Below, piece after piece: positions 43,952 to 52,184 of a DNA stretch of 64,000 nucleotides. A program made the translations under genes and the position numbers. Within the stretch, counting starts at the first letter, position 1, and every line of letters begins with the position of its first letter. The stretch comes from Paenarthrobacter nitroguajacolicus (lineage in GTDB: Bacteria > Actinomycetota > Actinomycetes > Actinomycetales > Micrococcaceae): NCBI RefSeq assembly GCF_029952445.1, contig NZ_JAQPPK010000025.1, forward strand, positions 19,695-83,694, given 5' to 3'. Under the pieces are notes generated by a model. That model searched no databases, was not told where the DNA came from, and saw nothing but the letters and a program-made list of their open reading frames with translations.

Positions 43952-44455
43952 TCAACCCTCGAAATCTTCCGGTTCCACGTCGTCGAGGAACTCGCGGAAC
44001 CGCCTCATTTCGCGTTCTTCATCCACGGTGGGATCCGGCTCCGAGTCCTCGCCCTCATCGTGTTCAGTGATCCGGACACCCGCTTCTTCCATGACGGCGT
44101 CAGCGCACCAGATCCGGCATTTGGCCCGCAGGGCCAGTGCGAGCGCATCCGAAGCGCGCGAGCTGACCACAGTGCCGTCGTCGAACTGCAGCTGTCCATA
44201 GAAGATGTTGTCCTCGACGGCAACGATATTGACGCTGATGATGGTGTGGCCCAGTGACTCCACGACGTCGATCAGGAGATCATGCGTCATGGGTCGGGGC
44301 GGCACCACGCCTTGCTGGGCAAGGGCTATGGCACTGGCTTCCGGAGTGCCGATCCAGATCGGCACATGCCGCTCACCGTTGAGTTCGCGAAGGAGTACCA
44401 GCGGTTGGTTTGACGGCAGTTCTATGCGTACACCGACGATTTCAACTTCTATCAT
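43952..44455 (-). CDS. Bifunctional nuclease family protein (DUF151)
   Basis: 167-aa member of the BFN/DUF151 family: MIEVEIVGVRIELPSNQPLVLL, HVPIWIGTPEASAIA, and SSRASDALALALRAKC carry the usual conserved residues. A family member in plants has RNase and DNase activity; bacterial roles are unproven. The C-terminus is strongly acidic (last 35 residues). It overlaps the ftsR stop by one base. The order ftsR-DUF151-MerR is conserved among actinobacteria (Rv1828-Rv1830). Confidence 0.9.
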   Translation of the reverse strand: MIEVEIVGVRIELPSNQPLVLLRELNGERHVPIWIGTPEASAIALAQQGVVPPRPMTHDLLIDVVESLGHTIISVNIVAVEDNIFYGQLQFDDGTVVSSRASDALALALRAKCRIWCADAVMEEAGVRITEHDEGEDSEPDPTVDEEREMRRFREFLDDVEPEDFEG

Positions 44456-45177
44456 CAGCTGTCCATCCGGGAGATTCGGTCGTGGACGAGGGCCCGGTGC
44501 AGGGTGAGGCAGAGATCGCTGATCTCACGTGCGGCCTCCGCGGCGCGGGCCTGGGAAGCGGCATCACGCCTGGACGTCAACGGCGCCACCGCCCTTTCCA
44601 CCAGGCCAAACTCGCGCTCGGCGGCCGCCTGGAAAGGACGAAGGTGCCGGGGCTCGAGGCCGTGGCTTTCCAATTGAACGCAAGCCCTGGCTACCTGGAG
44701 GGCATGTTCGTCGAACTTGCCACCGACGTGCGATATGAGCCCGAAGCTCAGCAGCGATTCCAGCAGGGGCACGCTGGCCCCGGATTCTGCGCGCAGTTGT
44801 TCCTCGGTCAGGGCACGGGCTCGCCCGTGCACTTCTGCTGCCATCTCGGCCGAAACAACCCTGGGCGAAACCGTGACGCCGGGAGGGAGGTTCTCCGGCC
44901 GTTCACCGCGGTCGATCGCGTCAAGATAGTCCTTGATGACCTTCAGTGGCAGGTACTGGTCACGCTGCAGGGCAAGCACGAAGCGGAGACGCTCTACATC
45001 ACTGTCCGCGTACTGCCTGTAGCCGGCAGGGGTCCTTTTCGGATTGATGAGTCCTTTTTCCTCGAGGAACCGGATTTTGGACGCCGTCATTCCAGGGAAG
45101 TCATCGCTTAGCTGCGCGAGGACTTCCCCAATGTTCAGGACCTGCGGTCCGCGACGGTCCGGCTGGGCAATAGCCAC
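44455..45177 (-). CDS. ftsR: MerR-family cell-division regulator FtsR
   Basis: 240-aa MerR protein. The N-terminal winged helix reads LNIGEVLAQLSDDFPGMTASKIRFLEEKGLI and is followed by RYADSDVERLRFVLALQRDQYLP-like signatures. The C-terminal half lacks cysteines for metal sensing. In Corynebacterium the orthologue FtsR (Rv1828 type) activates ftsZ; whether it does so here is inference. It lies 14 bp after garA and overlaps the DUF151 gene by one base. Confidence 0.9.
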   Translation of the reverse strand: MAIAQPDRRGPQVLNIGEVLAQLSDDFPGMTASKIRFLEEKGLINPKRTPAGYRQYADSDVERLRFVLALQRDQYLPLKVIKDYLDAIDRGERPENLPPGVTVSPRVVSAEMAAEVHGRARALTEEQLRAESGASVPLLESLLSFGLISHVGGKFDEHALQVARACVQLESHGLEPRHLRPFQAAAEREFGLVERAVAPLTSRRDAASQARAAEAAREISDLCLTLHRALVHDRISRMDS

Positions 45178-45191
45178 AGGCAGGTTCCCCG

Positions 45192-45668
45192 TCAGACTTG
45201 GCCTGCAGGACGGACAGGGCTGATGTAGTAGGTCAACCGGAACTTGCCGATCTGAACCTCGTTGCCGCTCTTGAGCTGTACACGGTCAACGCGGTCGTGG
45301 TTGACATACGTACCGTTGAGGCTGCCCATGTCCACGAGTTCGAAACCCGACGCCGTGCGGATGAACTGCACGTGCTTGCGGGAAACTGTGACATCGTCAA
45401 GGAAAATGTCCGCGTCAGGGTGCCGGCCGGCAGTGGTGGTGTCGGCATCCAGCAGGAACCGGGCTCCGGCGTTGGGTCCGCTGTGCGCGATGAGCAAGGC
45501 CGAGTTCGGCGGAAGTGCGTCTACGGATGCACGCTCTTCAGGGGCCAACTTGGGAGCGATGCTCGGCTCATCCCATGTTGGCGTGATGCTGATCGAGGTG
45601 GTCTCCGACGTCGGCTGTTCCTCCGCGCCGTTCCCGACATTGGCTTGATTCTGTTCGCCGCCAACCAT
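45192..45668 (-). CDS. garA: FHA-domain regulator GarA/OdhI
   Basis: Phosphorylation switch that binds and inhibits 2-oxoglutarate dehydrogenase and glutamate enzymes. The N-terminal phospho-acceptor motif ETTS (near residue 22) is intact. The FHA domain (residues 70-150) has AGRHPDADI, VSRKHVQF and GSLNGTYVN. 158 aa. In relatives PASTA or PknG kinases phosphorylate the ETTS threonine, turning inhibition off; a PASTA kinase is encoded at 28698. Placed between gcvH and ftsR as in mycobacteria. Confidence 0.95.
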   Translation of the reverse strand: MVGGEQNQANVGNGAEEQPTSETTSISITPTWDEPSIAPKLAPEERASVDALPPNSALLIAHSGPNAGARFLLDADTTTAGRHPDADIFLDDVTVSRKHVQFIRTASGFELVDMGSLNGTYVNHDRVDRVQLKSGNEVQIGKFRLTYYISPVRPAGQV

Positions 45669-45806
45669 GGAATTTCCTCCTCATCCGCTGACAGTTCCAA
45701 ACCCTGCCAGCCACTTCCGCATCCCGGTACCGCCGGGCAAATCGGTTGCTGGCCCGCCCTTCCATTTTCCCGGTTAGGAGAAAACAGCCTGGCGGGCCAG
45801 ATAACT

Positions 45807-46193
45807 TTAGCCTACCTGTTGTTCGTACTCCGATGCACTGAGCAGGGAATCCACAGCGTCAGGTTCTGCAAGCTTTACTTCAATAAGCCAACCTTCACCG
45901 TACGGGTCCGAGTTAATCAGCGCGGGATCGGTATCCAAGGCATCATTGCGATTGGTGACCTCGCCGGTAACCGGGGCGTAGATGTCACTAACGCTCTTGG
46001 TTGATTCGACTTCCCCCACAACCTCGTTTCCGGTGACCTTTGTCCCCGGTTCCGGCATCTGCGCGTACACCACATCGCCGAGCGCATCCTGCGCGAAGTC
46101 GGTGATGCCGATCCGCACCACGCCCTCTGCATCCGGAGCGGTTACCCACTCGTGCTCTGCGGTGTAGGAAAGTTCTTCTGGAATATTGCTCAC
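45807..46193 (-). CDS. gcvH: Glycine cleavage system H protein
   Basis: Lipoyl carrier of the glycine cleavage system. The lipoylation lysine is in GEVESTKSVSDIYAP (near residue 64), with the canonical YTAEHEW start and GEGWLIEVKL end. 128 aa from the GTG at 46193, with AAAGG upstream; the frame is open further without homology. gcvP and gcvT are not adjacent. Here it opens the gcvH-garA-ftsR run, conserved in actinobacteria. Confidence 0.95.
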   Translation of the reverse strand: MSNIPEELSYTAEHEWVTAPDAEGVVRIGITDFAQDALGDVVYAQMPEPGTKVTGNEVVGEVESTKSVSDIYAPVTGEVTNRNDALDTDPALINSDPYGEGWLIEVKLAEPDAVDSLLSASEYEQQVG

Positions 46194-46513
46194 GGGTGGC
46201 CTTTCATCGGGACAATGACGAACCTCGACGGCGGCCTGGCTGGGCTGGCCACCGCTGAAAGTATAGGCACAATTCCCCTGTGCCTGATGGGGTCCCTGCC
46301 ATGATTGACCCATGGCCGTGCATGCACAAGTAGCAATTGGGAAAAAGCGCAATTTCGGCGCAAAATAATCCCCGGCTGACCGGCACGTTGTAGTGCTTTG
46401 TTTTTACTTTCCTTCCGTTTTTGGACTGCCGTCTCCGGGATTGCAGCAGTGTTCCCCTTAACGACGAAGCCCGCCACAGCCGTGGCGGGCTTCGTCCGTG
46501 CCTGCGTTCCGCC
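46194..46513. other. 320-bp gap between gcvH and the MFS gene
   Basis: It holds the MFS terminator (46464-46495) and the gcvH upstream region. A minus-strand TATACT at 46260-46265 could be a -10 box about 67 bp before the gcvH start, without a good -35. No glycine riboswitch-like structure and no gene seen. Confidence 0.5.
46464..46495 (-). terminator. Terminator after the MFS transporter gene
   Basis: ACGAAGCCCGCCAC (46464-46477), loop AGCC, GTGGCGGGCTTCGT (46482-46495): a 14-bp perfect stem starting 19 bp after the stop codon, followed on the minus strand by TAAGG. Confidence 0.75.
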
Positions 46514-47722
46514 TCAGGCGACGGTTGCCCCGCTAGGTTCGCGTTCGACGTCGGACGTTGCAGCAGGTGCCCACGCTCCCCCGCGCTTGGCTGCTGCGGC
46601 CGCTGCCAGCATGACCGCAAGGGCGGCCACTGTAATACCTGCACCTGCCCAGATGGGCGAGGTGTAGCCGAGACCCGCGGTGATGGTGACGCCGCCCAAC
46701 CAGGCACCCAGCGCGTTGCCGAGGTTGAAGGCGCCGATGTTCGCTCCGGATGCCAAGGTTGGCGCCGTGGAGGCAAAGTGCATCACGCGCATCTGGAGGC
46801 CCGGAACGGTTGCGAAGCCGAACCCACCCATCAATGCCAGTGATACGAGGGTCGCGATGCTGCTGGAAGCGGTGAGGGCGAAGAAGACCAGGACCGCCAC
46901 GAGTCCGGCAAGGATGACGATGAGCGAGACGTCCAGTGCTTTGTCGGCAGCTTTGCCACCCAGGAAGTTGCCCACGAACAGTCCCCCGCCGAAAAGCACC
47001 AACAGCCACGGTACCGCGCTGGATTCGAAGCCGGAGACCTCAGTCAGGGTGAAAGCGATGTAGGTGAAAGCTCCAAACATGCCACCGAATCCGAGGATGG
47101 TCACGATGATGGAGAGCCACACCTGCCCGGACTTGAAGGCACCCAGTTCACTGCGAAGACCCTTGGTGGGCTCCGTGCTGGCCTTGGGGACCATGAGGGC
47201 GATGCCGAGCAACGCCACGACGCCAATGGCCGTGATGGCCCAGAAAGTGGAACGCCAGCCGAAGTTCTGGCCCAGCAGGGTCCCGAACGGAACGCCCAGG
47301 ACGTTGGCGGCGGTCAGGCCGGTAAACATGATCGCGATGGCGCCGGCCTTCTTGTGGGCAGGCACGAGGCTCGCAGCAACCACGGAGCCGATGCCGAAGA
47401 AGGCGCCGTGGCACAAGGCGGCAACGATACGTCCCAGCAGCATCGCCGTATAGCTATCGGCAATGGCCGAGAGGAAATTGCCGGCGATAAACAGCACGAG
47501 CAGGCCCATCAGTACCGGTTTGCGCGGCAACCGGGTTACGGCGGCTGTCACCAGAAGGGCGCCAACCGTGACGCTGAGGGCGTAGCCGGAGATGAACCAA
47601 CCGGCCGAAGCCTCACTGACGTTGAAGTCTGCGGCAACCTCCGGCAAGAGGCCCATGATCACGAATTCGGTCAGTCCGATACCGAATCCGCCGAGGGCAA
47701 GGGCAATCAACCCTGCGGGCAT
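46514..47722 (-). CDS. MFS exporter (DHA1/AraJ-like)
   Basis: 402-aa major facilitator with 12 predicted helices, beginning MPAGLIALALGGFGIGLTEF. It carries the DHA1 motif A region between helices 2 and 3 (RLPRKPVLMG) and motif C-like glycine/proline-rich helix 5 (TGLTAANVLGVPFGTLLG). AAGGAG lies 6 bp before the ATG at 47722. Best matches by pattern are arabinose-efflux or drug-efflux permeases; the substrate is unknown. It is divergent from a MarR regulator across a region with repeats, which implies induction by a MarR ligand. Confidence 0.88.
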   Translation of the reverse strand: MPAGLIALALGGFGIGLTEFVIMGLLPEVAADFNVSEASAGWFISGYALSVTVGALLVTAAVTRLPRKPVLMGLLVLFIAGNFLSAIADSYTAMLLGRIVAALCHGAFFGIGSVVAASLVPAHKKAGAIAIMFTGLTAANVLGVPFGTLLGQNFGWRSTFWAITAIGVVALLGIALMVPKASTEPTKGLRSELGAFKSGQVWLSIIVTILGFGGMFGAFTYIAFTLTEVSGFESSAVPWLLVLFGGGLFVGNFLGGKAADKALDVSLIVILAGLVAVLVFFALTASSSIATLVSLALMGGFGFATVPGLQMRVMHFASTAPTLASGANIGAFNLGNALGAWLGGVTITAGLGYTSPIWAGAGITVAALAVMLAAAAAAKRGGAWAPAATSDVEREPSGATVA

Positions 47723-47787
47723 GTGGAACTCCTTAAATGGCCGATTCCCCTGGAAACTGGAAGTGCGTCGCCGGGAACCGTAGAATA

Positions 47788-47838
47788 ATAGTTGCAGACG
47801 CTTCATATATAGTTGCACACGCTAGATACTTGCGCAAG
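47788..47838. promoter_or_regulatory. MarR-type operator region in the MFS/marR intergenic region
   Basis: Two direct repeats, ATAGTTGCAGACGCTTCAT (47788-47806) and ATAGTTGCACACGCTAGAT (47809-47827), differ at three positions and are 21 bp apart. They are followed by the perfect palindrome CTTGCGCAAG (47829-47838) and GCAACT. TTGC/GCAA half-sites are typical MarR targets. The location between divergent genes fits control of both. Confidence 0.7.
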
Positions 47839-47895
47839 CAACTACTTTTGAATGCGTCGCGATCGACTCAACATCTAGGCAGGAGCACAGCAGAC

Positions 47896-48342
47896 ATGGG
47901 CATCAAGGATGACGCCGTAGAAGTAAGGGCACAGGGCTGGCGGACCCTTGCCGCCCTGCACGGAAGCATCGAAGCCGAACTGGAGAGGGCACTCCAGGCC
48001 TCGAACGAACTCTCTGTTGTGGAGTACACGGTGCTCGACGCACTGAGCCGCCAGGATGGCTGGCACATGCGGATGCAACAGCTGGCCCGCGCCACCGCAC
48101 TCTCCAGCAGCGCCACGACCCGCCTGGTCAATCGCCTGGAAGACCGCGGGCTGCTCACCCGTATCCTCTGCGCCGACGACCGTCGCGGGATTTACACGGA
48201 GCTTACGGGCGCCGGCCAGAAGCTTCTTGAAGCAGCCAAGCCCGTCCATGACGAGACCTTGGCTTCAGCCCTCGAAGCCGCAGAGGCCGTGCCGGAACTT
48301 GAGCCCTTGGTCCGGGCGCTCGGGGCCCTCCAGGTGGTTTAG
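47896..48342 (+). CDS. MarR-family transcriptional regulator
   Basis: 148-aa winged-helix regulator. LSVVEYTVLDALSRQ leads to the recognition region MQQLARATALSSSATTRLVNRLEDRGLL, and the wing DDRRGIYTELT follows. The ATG at 47896 has AGGAG upstream; a longer frame to 47737 would cross the operator and is rejected. Divergent from the MFS gene, the usual repressor-efflux arrangement. The ligand is unknown. Confidence 0.9.
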   Translation: MGIKDDAVEVRAQGWRTLAALHGSIEAELERALQASNELSVVEYTVLDALSRQDGWHMRMQQLARATALSSSATTRLVNRLEDRGLLTRILCADDRRGIYTELTGAGQKLLEAAKPVHDETLASALEAAEAVPELEPLVRALGALQVV

Positions 48343-48376
48343 GCGTCCGGCGCTGCTTGACTGAGGTGTTATTGAC

Positions 48377-48862
48377 TCAGGTGTTCTGGCGGTCAGCGAT
48401 TCGGTCGATGAGCTGCTGCACCTGGGCAGGGTCTGCATCGCGGGCCAGCGCAACGTAGTGGTCCAGGCGCGCAGGGCGATAACGCACCGGCAGTTTCTGC
48501 CCGGGGTCCAGGCGCGTTAGTTCGGTGATGGTGAGCGACTCGTCGGCGATTCCTCGAAACGAAAGACCCTCAACAGTGTCCACGTCCATCATGAGTACTA
48601 CCCGCGGTTGACCGTCGGCGCTCACTTCGCGCCAGTCGACCAGCGTGCCTATCGCGAGTGCCCCAACCCGGAGTTCCCTGTTCCTTTGCCTCGCACTGCT
48701 GCTGAGCAAAGGATTCGGAGTCACGCCAGGGAAATCAGGACCGACGCCGAGCGAATCCCGGCTCAGATCAGGCCTAAGGAGTCCCACAAGATCACCGATG
48801 GGCTGTCTGCGCTTCCCGAAACCGAACACTGGCCACTCCTTGCTACGGTCTAATGCGGCCAA
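48377..48862 (-). CDS. Hypothetical protein with DUF3592-like beta segment
   Basis: 161 aa without signal peptide or membrane helix. The centre (residues 65-140) has the pattern GTLVDWREVSADGQPRVVL and RLDPGQKLPVRYRPARLDHYVAL. This resembles short beta-barrel units common in actinobacterial proteins of unknown role. The C-terminus (DPAQVQQLIDRI) is helical. Convergent with the MarR gene, 34 bp apart. No specific function can be given. Confidence 0.6.
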   Translation of the reverse strand: MAALDRSKEWPVFGFGKRRQPIGDLVGLLRPDLSRDSLGVGPDFPGVTPNPLLSSSARQRNRELRVGALAIGTLVDWREVSADGQPRVVLMMDVDTVEGLSFRGIADESLTITELTRLDPGQKLPVRYRPARLDHYVALARDADPAQVQQLIDRIADRQNT

Positions 48863-48883
48863 TGTAGCACTTCGATGAGGAGC

Positions 48884-48916
48884 GGCAGCCCGCCAAAGGC
48901 AGGCAGCCCGCCAAAG
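48884..48916. repeat. 15-bp direct repeat, 18-bp period
   Basis: GGCAGCCCGCCAAAG occurs at 48884-48898 and again at 48902-48916, with 3 bp between. It lies between the hypothetical gene and the tRNA terminator. Short and probably a slip duplication. Confidence 0.6.
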
Positions 48917-48933
48917 ACTCCGGATACGACAAA

Positions 48934-48963
48934 GCCCTGGTGAGGAACATTCCTCACCAGGGC
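48934..48963 (-). terminator. Terminator after tRNA-Pro
   Basis: GCCCTGGTGAGGAA (48934-48947) pairs exactly with TTCCTCACCAGGGC (48950-48963). It begins 5 bp past the tRNA 3' end and is followed on the minus strand by TTTGTCG. Confidence 0.8.
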
Positions 48964-48967
48964 ATGT

Positions 48968-49044
<77 letters not shown>

Positions 49045-49149
49045 CTGGTTCCACCGTTCTCCGCCTAGGTTTTCCTCCGAAGAGTCTCACCTAAGCAGTC
49101 CGGCCGAACCACCTCCAAAAGCTTACACGAAGTTGGAGGTCGGAGACGC

Positions 49150-49175
49150 CATCACAGCCAAAGTCGGCTGTGATG
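49150..49175 (-). terminator. Hairpin terminator after der
   Basis: CATCACAGCC (49150-49159) and GGCTGTGATG (49166-49175) flank a 6-nt loop, with outer GAGACG/CGTCTC that can extend the stem. It starts 11 bp past the der stop codon. Confidence 0.65.
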
Positions 49176-49185
49176 CGCGTCTCAC

Positions 49186-50736
49186 TTAGCGCTTCTTGCC
49201 ACGCTTCTCGCGTACACGCATGTTGACCTCGATGGGAGTGCCCTCAAAGCCGAACGTTTCGCGGAGGCGACGGGTGATGAAGCGACGGTATCCCGGGTCC
49301 AGGAAGCCGGTGGTGAACAGCACGAACTTCGGCGGGCGGCTCGAAGCCTGGGTGCCGAAGAGAATGCGCGGCTGCTTTCCACCACGGACCGGGTGCGGGT
49401 GAGCTGCCACCAGTTCACCCAGGAATGCGTTGAGGCGACCGGTGGGGATACGACGGTCCCAGCTCTCCAAGGCGATGTCCAGCGCAGGGACCAGACGGTC
49501 CTTGTGCCAGCCGGTCTTGGCCGAGATGTTCACGCGCGGCGCCCACTCTACGTGCGCCAGGTCCTGCTCGATTTCGCGCTCCAGGTACCGGCGTCGCTCG
49601 TCGTCCAGCAGGTCCCACTTGTTGAAGGCGAGGACCAGCGCGCGGCCGGACTCGATGGCCAGCTGAAGGATGCGGACGTCCTGCTCGCTGAGGACTTCGT
49701 CCACGGCCAGGAGAACGACGGCGACCTCCGCCTTTTCCAGCGCGGCCTGCGTACGCAGGGACGCATAGAAGTCGGCTCCCTGTGCCATGTGCTGGCGGCG
49801 GCGGATACCGGCGGTGTCGACGAAGCGCCATGTGCGGTCACCGAGCTCGATGAACTCGTCCACGGGGTCGCGGGTGGTGCCGGCAAGCGGATCCACCACA
49901 ACGCGCTCGGAGCCTGCAAGCTTGTTCAGCAGCGAGGACTTGCCCACGTTCGGGCGCCCGATCAGGGCGATACGGCGCGGACCGCCGGAGCGCTCCACTC
50001 CTTCCACCAAGGAGTACTCGGGAAGCGTATCCATGACGTGGTCCAAAAGGTCGGCAACACCGCGGCCGTGGAGGGCCGAAACGGGGTAAGGCTGACCGAA
50101 GCCCAGGCCCCACAAAGCTGCGGAGTCTGCTTCCTGCGCAAAGTCGTCCACCTTGTTGGCCACCATGATGACCGGCTTCTTGCTCTTGCGGAGCATCTTC
50201 ATGACGCCCTCGTCCGTGGCGGTGGCGCCAACGGCGGAGTCCACCACGAAGAGAACGGCGTCAGCGAGCTCAACGGCCATTTCCGCCTGCTCGGCCACGC
50301 GGGCGTGGATGCCCTTGGCATCGTGTTCCCATCCACCGGTGTCCACCAGCGTGAAGTTGCGGCCATTCCAACGGGCCGAGTACATGACGCGGTCGCGGGT
50401 TACGCCAGGGGTGTCCTCGACGACGGCCTCCCGGCGGCCCAGGATGCGGTTGACCAACGTGGACTTGCCGACGTTCGGACGGCCAATAATGGCCAAGACG
50501 GGATCCAGCTTGAGCGGACCTTCGTCACCTTCATCGCCGTACTCGCCGCTGAGCAGCGCAGCGTCTTCTTCGTCGAGTTCGTAATCGTCCAGGCCGGCCC
50601 GGAGGGTGGCCGCGCGAAGCTCGGCCTCGTCGTCGTCCAGGGCAGCCAGGTTTTCAGCCACCTGGTCGGTGCCGGTGGGCGTGTATTCGTCGTCGCCGGC
50701 TCCGTGGAGGCCGGATTTTTGAGTCGTATCGCTCAT
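49186..50736 (-). CDS. der: Ribosome-associated GTPase Der (EngA)
   Basis: Double-GTPase needed for 50S subunit assembly. Two G domains are visible: GRPNVGKSTLVNRI near residue 90 with NKVDD, and GRPNVGKSSLLNKLAG near residue 260 with NKWDL. A C-terminal KH-like domain has FVLFTTGFLDPGYRRF. An acidic N-terminal extension of about 75 residues precedes G1, common in actinobacteria. 516 aa. It ends the rluB-tyrA-cmk-plsC-der series (10-bp gap after plsC). Confidence 0.97.
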   Translation of the reverse strand: MSDTTQKSGLHGAGDDEYTPTGTDQVAENLAALDDDEAELRAATLRAGLDDYELDEEDAALLSGEYGDEGDEGPLKLDPVLAIIGRPNVGKSTLVNRILGRREAVVEDTPGVTRDRVMYSARWNGRNFTLVDTGGWEHDAKGIHARVAEQAEMAVELADAVLFVVDSAVGATATDEGVMKMLRKSKKPVIMVANKVDDFAQEADSAALWGLGFGQPYPVSALHGRGVADLLDHVMDTLPEYSLVEGVERSGGPRRIALIGRPNVGKSSLLNKLAGSERVVVDPLAGTTRDPVDEFIELGDRTWRFVDTAGIRRRQHMAQGADFYASLRTQAALEKAEVAVVLLAVDEVLSEQDVRILQLAIESGRALVLAFNKWDLLDDERRRYLEREIEQDLAHVEWAPRVNISAKTGWHKDRLVPALDIALESWDRRIPTGRLNAFLGELVAAHPHPVRGGKQPRILFGTQASSRPPKFVLFTTGFLDPGYRRFITRRLRETFGFEGTPIEVNMRVREKRGKKR

Positions 50737-50746
50737 TGCACTTTCC

Positions 50747-51481
50747 TTAGTGGTGGTCTGCCGGCGTCCCGGCTACTTCTGATGGGCGGTGCTGCTGGCT
50801 GGGTACCCCGGGCACAGGCTCCGTGGGTAGTCCCTGGCCCGTGGCCCGGATGGCATCCTGGACGTGTCCGGCGAGGGCTTCACGGATTTCCGCTGCCGCC
50901 CTGTCCATTGAAACACGCCCCGGTTCGCCCTTCCGGCGCTTCACCGTGATGGGTTCGCCGAAGCTCACATGAAGCTTTCGGCGCAGTTTGGGGATATGGT
51001 CGCGGTGCTCGTCGCCCTGGCGGGTTCCGAGGATGGCGACCGGGATGACTGTTGCTCCGGAGTTGATGGCGAGCCAGGCAACTCCGTTGCTGATGTTTTC
51101 GGCGTTGCCGCTCCCCCGGGTTCCTTCAGGAAGAATCCCGACGCAACGGCCGTCGTCGAGCAGTTGCTTGCCGATGTGCAGTGCGGTGCGGTCGCCGGTC
51201 CGGTCCACCGGAATCTGTCCGGAGCCCCGCAGGACTTTGCCCAGGAAACCTTTGAACATCTCTTTCTTGACCAGTATGTGCATGGGGCGCGGCGAAGCGC
51301 CGAACATCACTGGCCCGTCCAGGAAGCTGATGTGGTTTGCTGCGAAAACCACCGGCCCGGCCGCGGGAACATTGCTTTTCCCTGACACCACAGTCCGGTA
51401 GAGGACATGGTCCAGGAACCAGCCCACCGGGCGGCTCCACAGTCGCGTCCATGCTGGAGGCAGCTGATTCCTAGTCGCCAT
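50747..51481 (-). CDS. 1-acylglycerol-3-phosphate acyltransferase (PlsC family)
   Basis: 244-aa membrane-associated acyltransferase with NHISFLDG (NHx4D) near residue 50 and LPEGTRGSGNAENI near residue 117. The tail is Pro/Ser-rich. It starts at ATG 51481, overlapping the cmk stop by 11 bp. A fused or adjacent PlsC with cmk occurs in several actinobacteria. Paralogue of the enzyme at 32330, with limited similarity outside the motifs. Confidence 0.9.
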   Translation of the reverse strand: MATRNQLPPAWTRLWSRPVGWFLDHVLYRTVVSGKSNVPAAGPVVFAANHISFLDGPVMFGASPRPMHILVKKEMFKGFLGKVLRGSGQIPVDRTGDRTALHIGKQLLDDGRCVGILPEGTRGSGNAENISNGVAWLAINSGATVIPVAILGTRQGDEHRDHIPKLRRKLHVSFGEPITVKRRKGEPGRVSMDRAAAEIREALAGHVQDAIRATGQGLPTEPVPGVPSQQHRPSEVAGTPADHH

Positions 51482-52184
51482 AGATGACCTTGCTGACGAT
51501 CGCCAACGCGGTATCGACGGTTTCCTCAAAATTGAGGTCGGAAGAATCAAGCGTCACAACGCCGTCGGCCGCCTGGGTGAAGTTCACCACCGTGGAGTCC
51601 TTGGCGTCACGCTGGATCACCTGGGCAGCGAGCTGCTCCTTGGTCTGCGTGCCGCCCAGCTGGATTCCACGACGCCGGAGCCTTGCTTCCTCGCTGGCGG
51701 TCAGGAGCATGCGGACCTCTGCATTTGGAACGACGACGGTGGTAATGTCGCGTCCTTCCACCACCATGCGGTGGTGGTGCTGGCCGATCAGCTCGCGCTG
51801 CCTGCGGATCAGTTCAGTCCGTGCGCCGAGGGTGGTGGCCACGGCACTGACGGAGGAGGAAATCAGCGGTTCACGGATCTCGTCGGTGATGTCGGTGCCA
51901 TCGACGGCGACGTACTCCTTGGAGGTGCTGGTGCTGACCTCCAACGGCATGGTTTTGGAGGCATGCTCAACAGCGGCGCCGTCGTGCAGGTCCACGCCTG
52001 TCTTCAGGCAGTACCAGGTCAGGGCGCGGTACATGGCACCCGTGTCCAGGTAGGCCAGCTTCAGGCGCCTGGCAACTTCCTTGCTGACACTTGATTTTCC
52101 GGATCCGGATGGGCCATCGATCGCAATAACCAAGGGTTTGCCGGGCCGGGCAACCGTTTCGGGACCAAAGAATTCACGTGTCAT
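51471..52184 (-). CDS. cmk: Cytidylate kinase
   Basis: Phosphorylates CMP/dCMP for nucleic acid and lipid precursor synthesis. The P-loop GPSGSGKSSVSKEVARRL and the EGRDITTVVVPNAEVRMLLTA block are characteristic. I use the ATG at 52184, which overlaps the tyrA stop as TAATG and gives 237 aa. An ATG at 52202 would add six residues. Part of the tyrA-cmk-plsC-der run. Confidence 0.94.
   Translation of the reverse strand: MTREFFGPETVARPGKPLVIAIDGPSGSGKSSVSKEVARRLKLAYLDTGAMYRALTWYCLKTGVDLHDGAAVEHASKTMPLEVSTSTSKEYVAVDGTDITDEIREPLISSSVSAVATTLGARTELIRRQRELIGQHHHRMVVEGRDITTVVVPNAEVRMLLTASEEARLRRRGIQLGGTQTKEQLAAQVIQRDAKDSTVVNFTQAADGVVTLDSSDLNFEETVDTALAIVSKVIYGD

Noticed and set aside
46194..46513. Glycine riboswitch before gcvH
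   Set aside because: No tandem aptamer-like helices or conserved core bases were visible in the 320-bp gap.
48884..48916. Attachment site repeat next to tRNA-Pro
   Set aside because: The 15-bp repeat does not match the tRNA 3' end, and no integrase or element lies between the copies.
49393..50949. Plus-strand open frame of 518 codons over der
   Set aside because: Antisense to Der, whose two G domains are complete.
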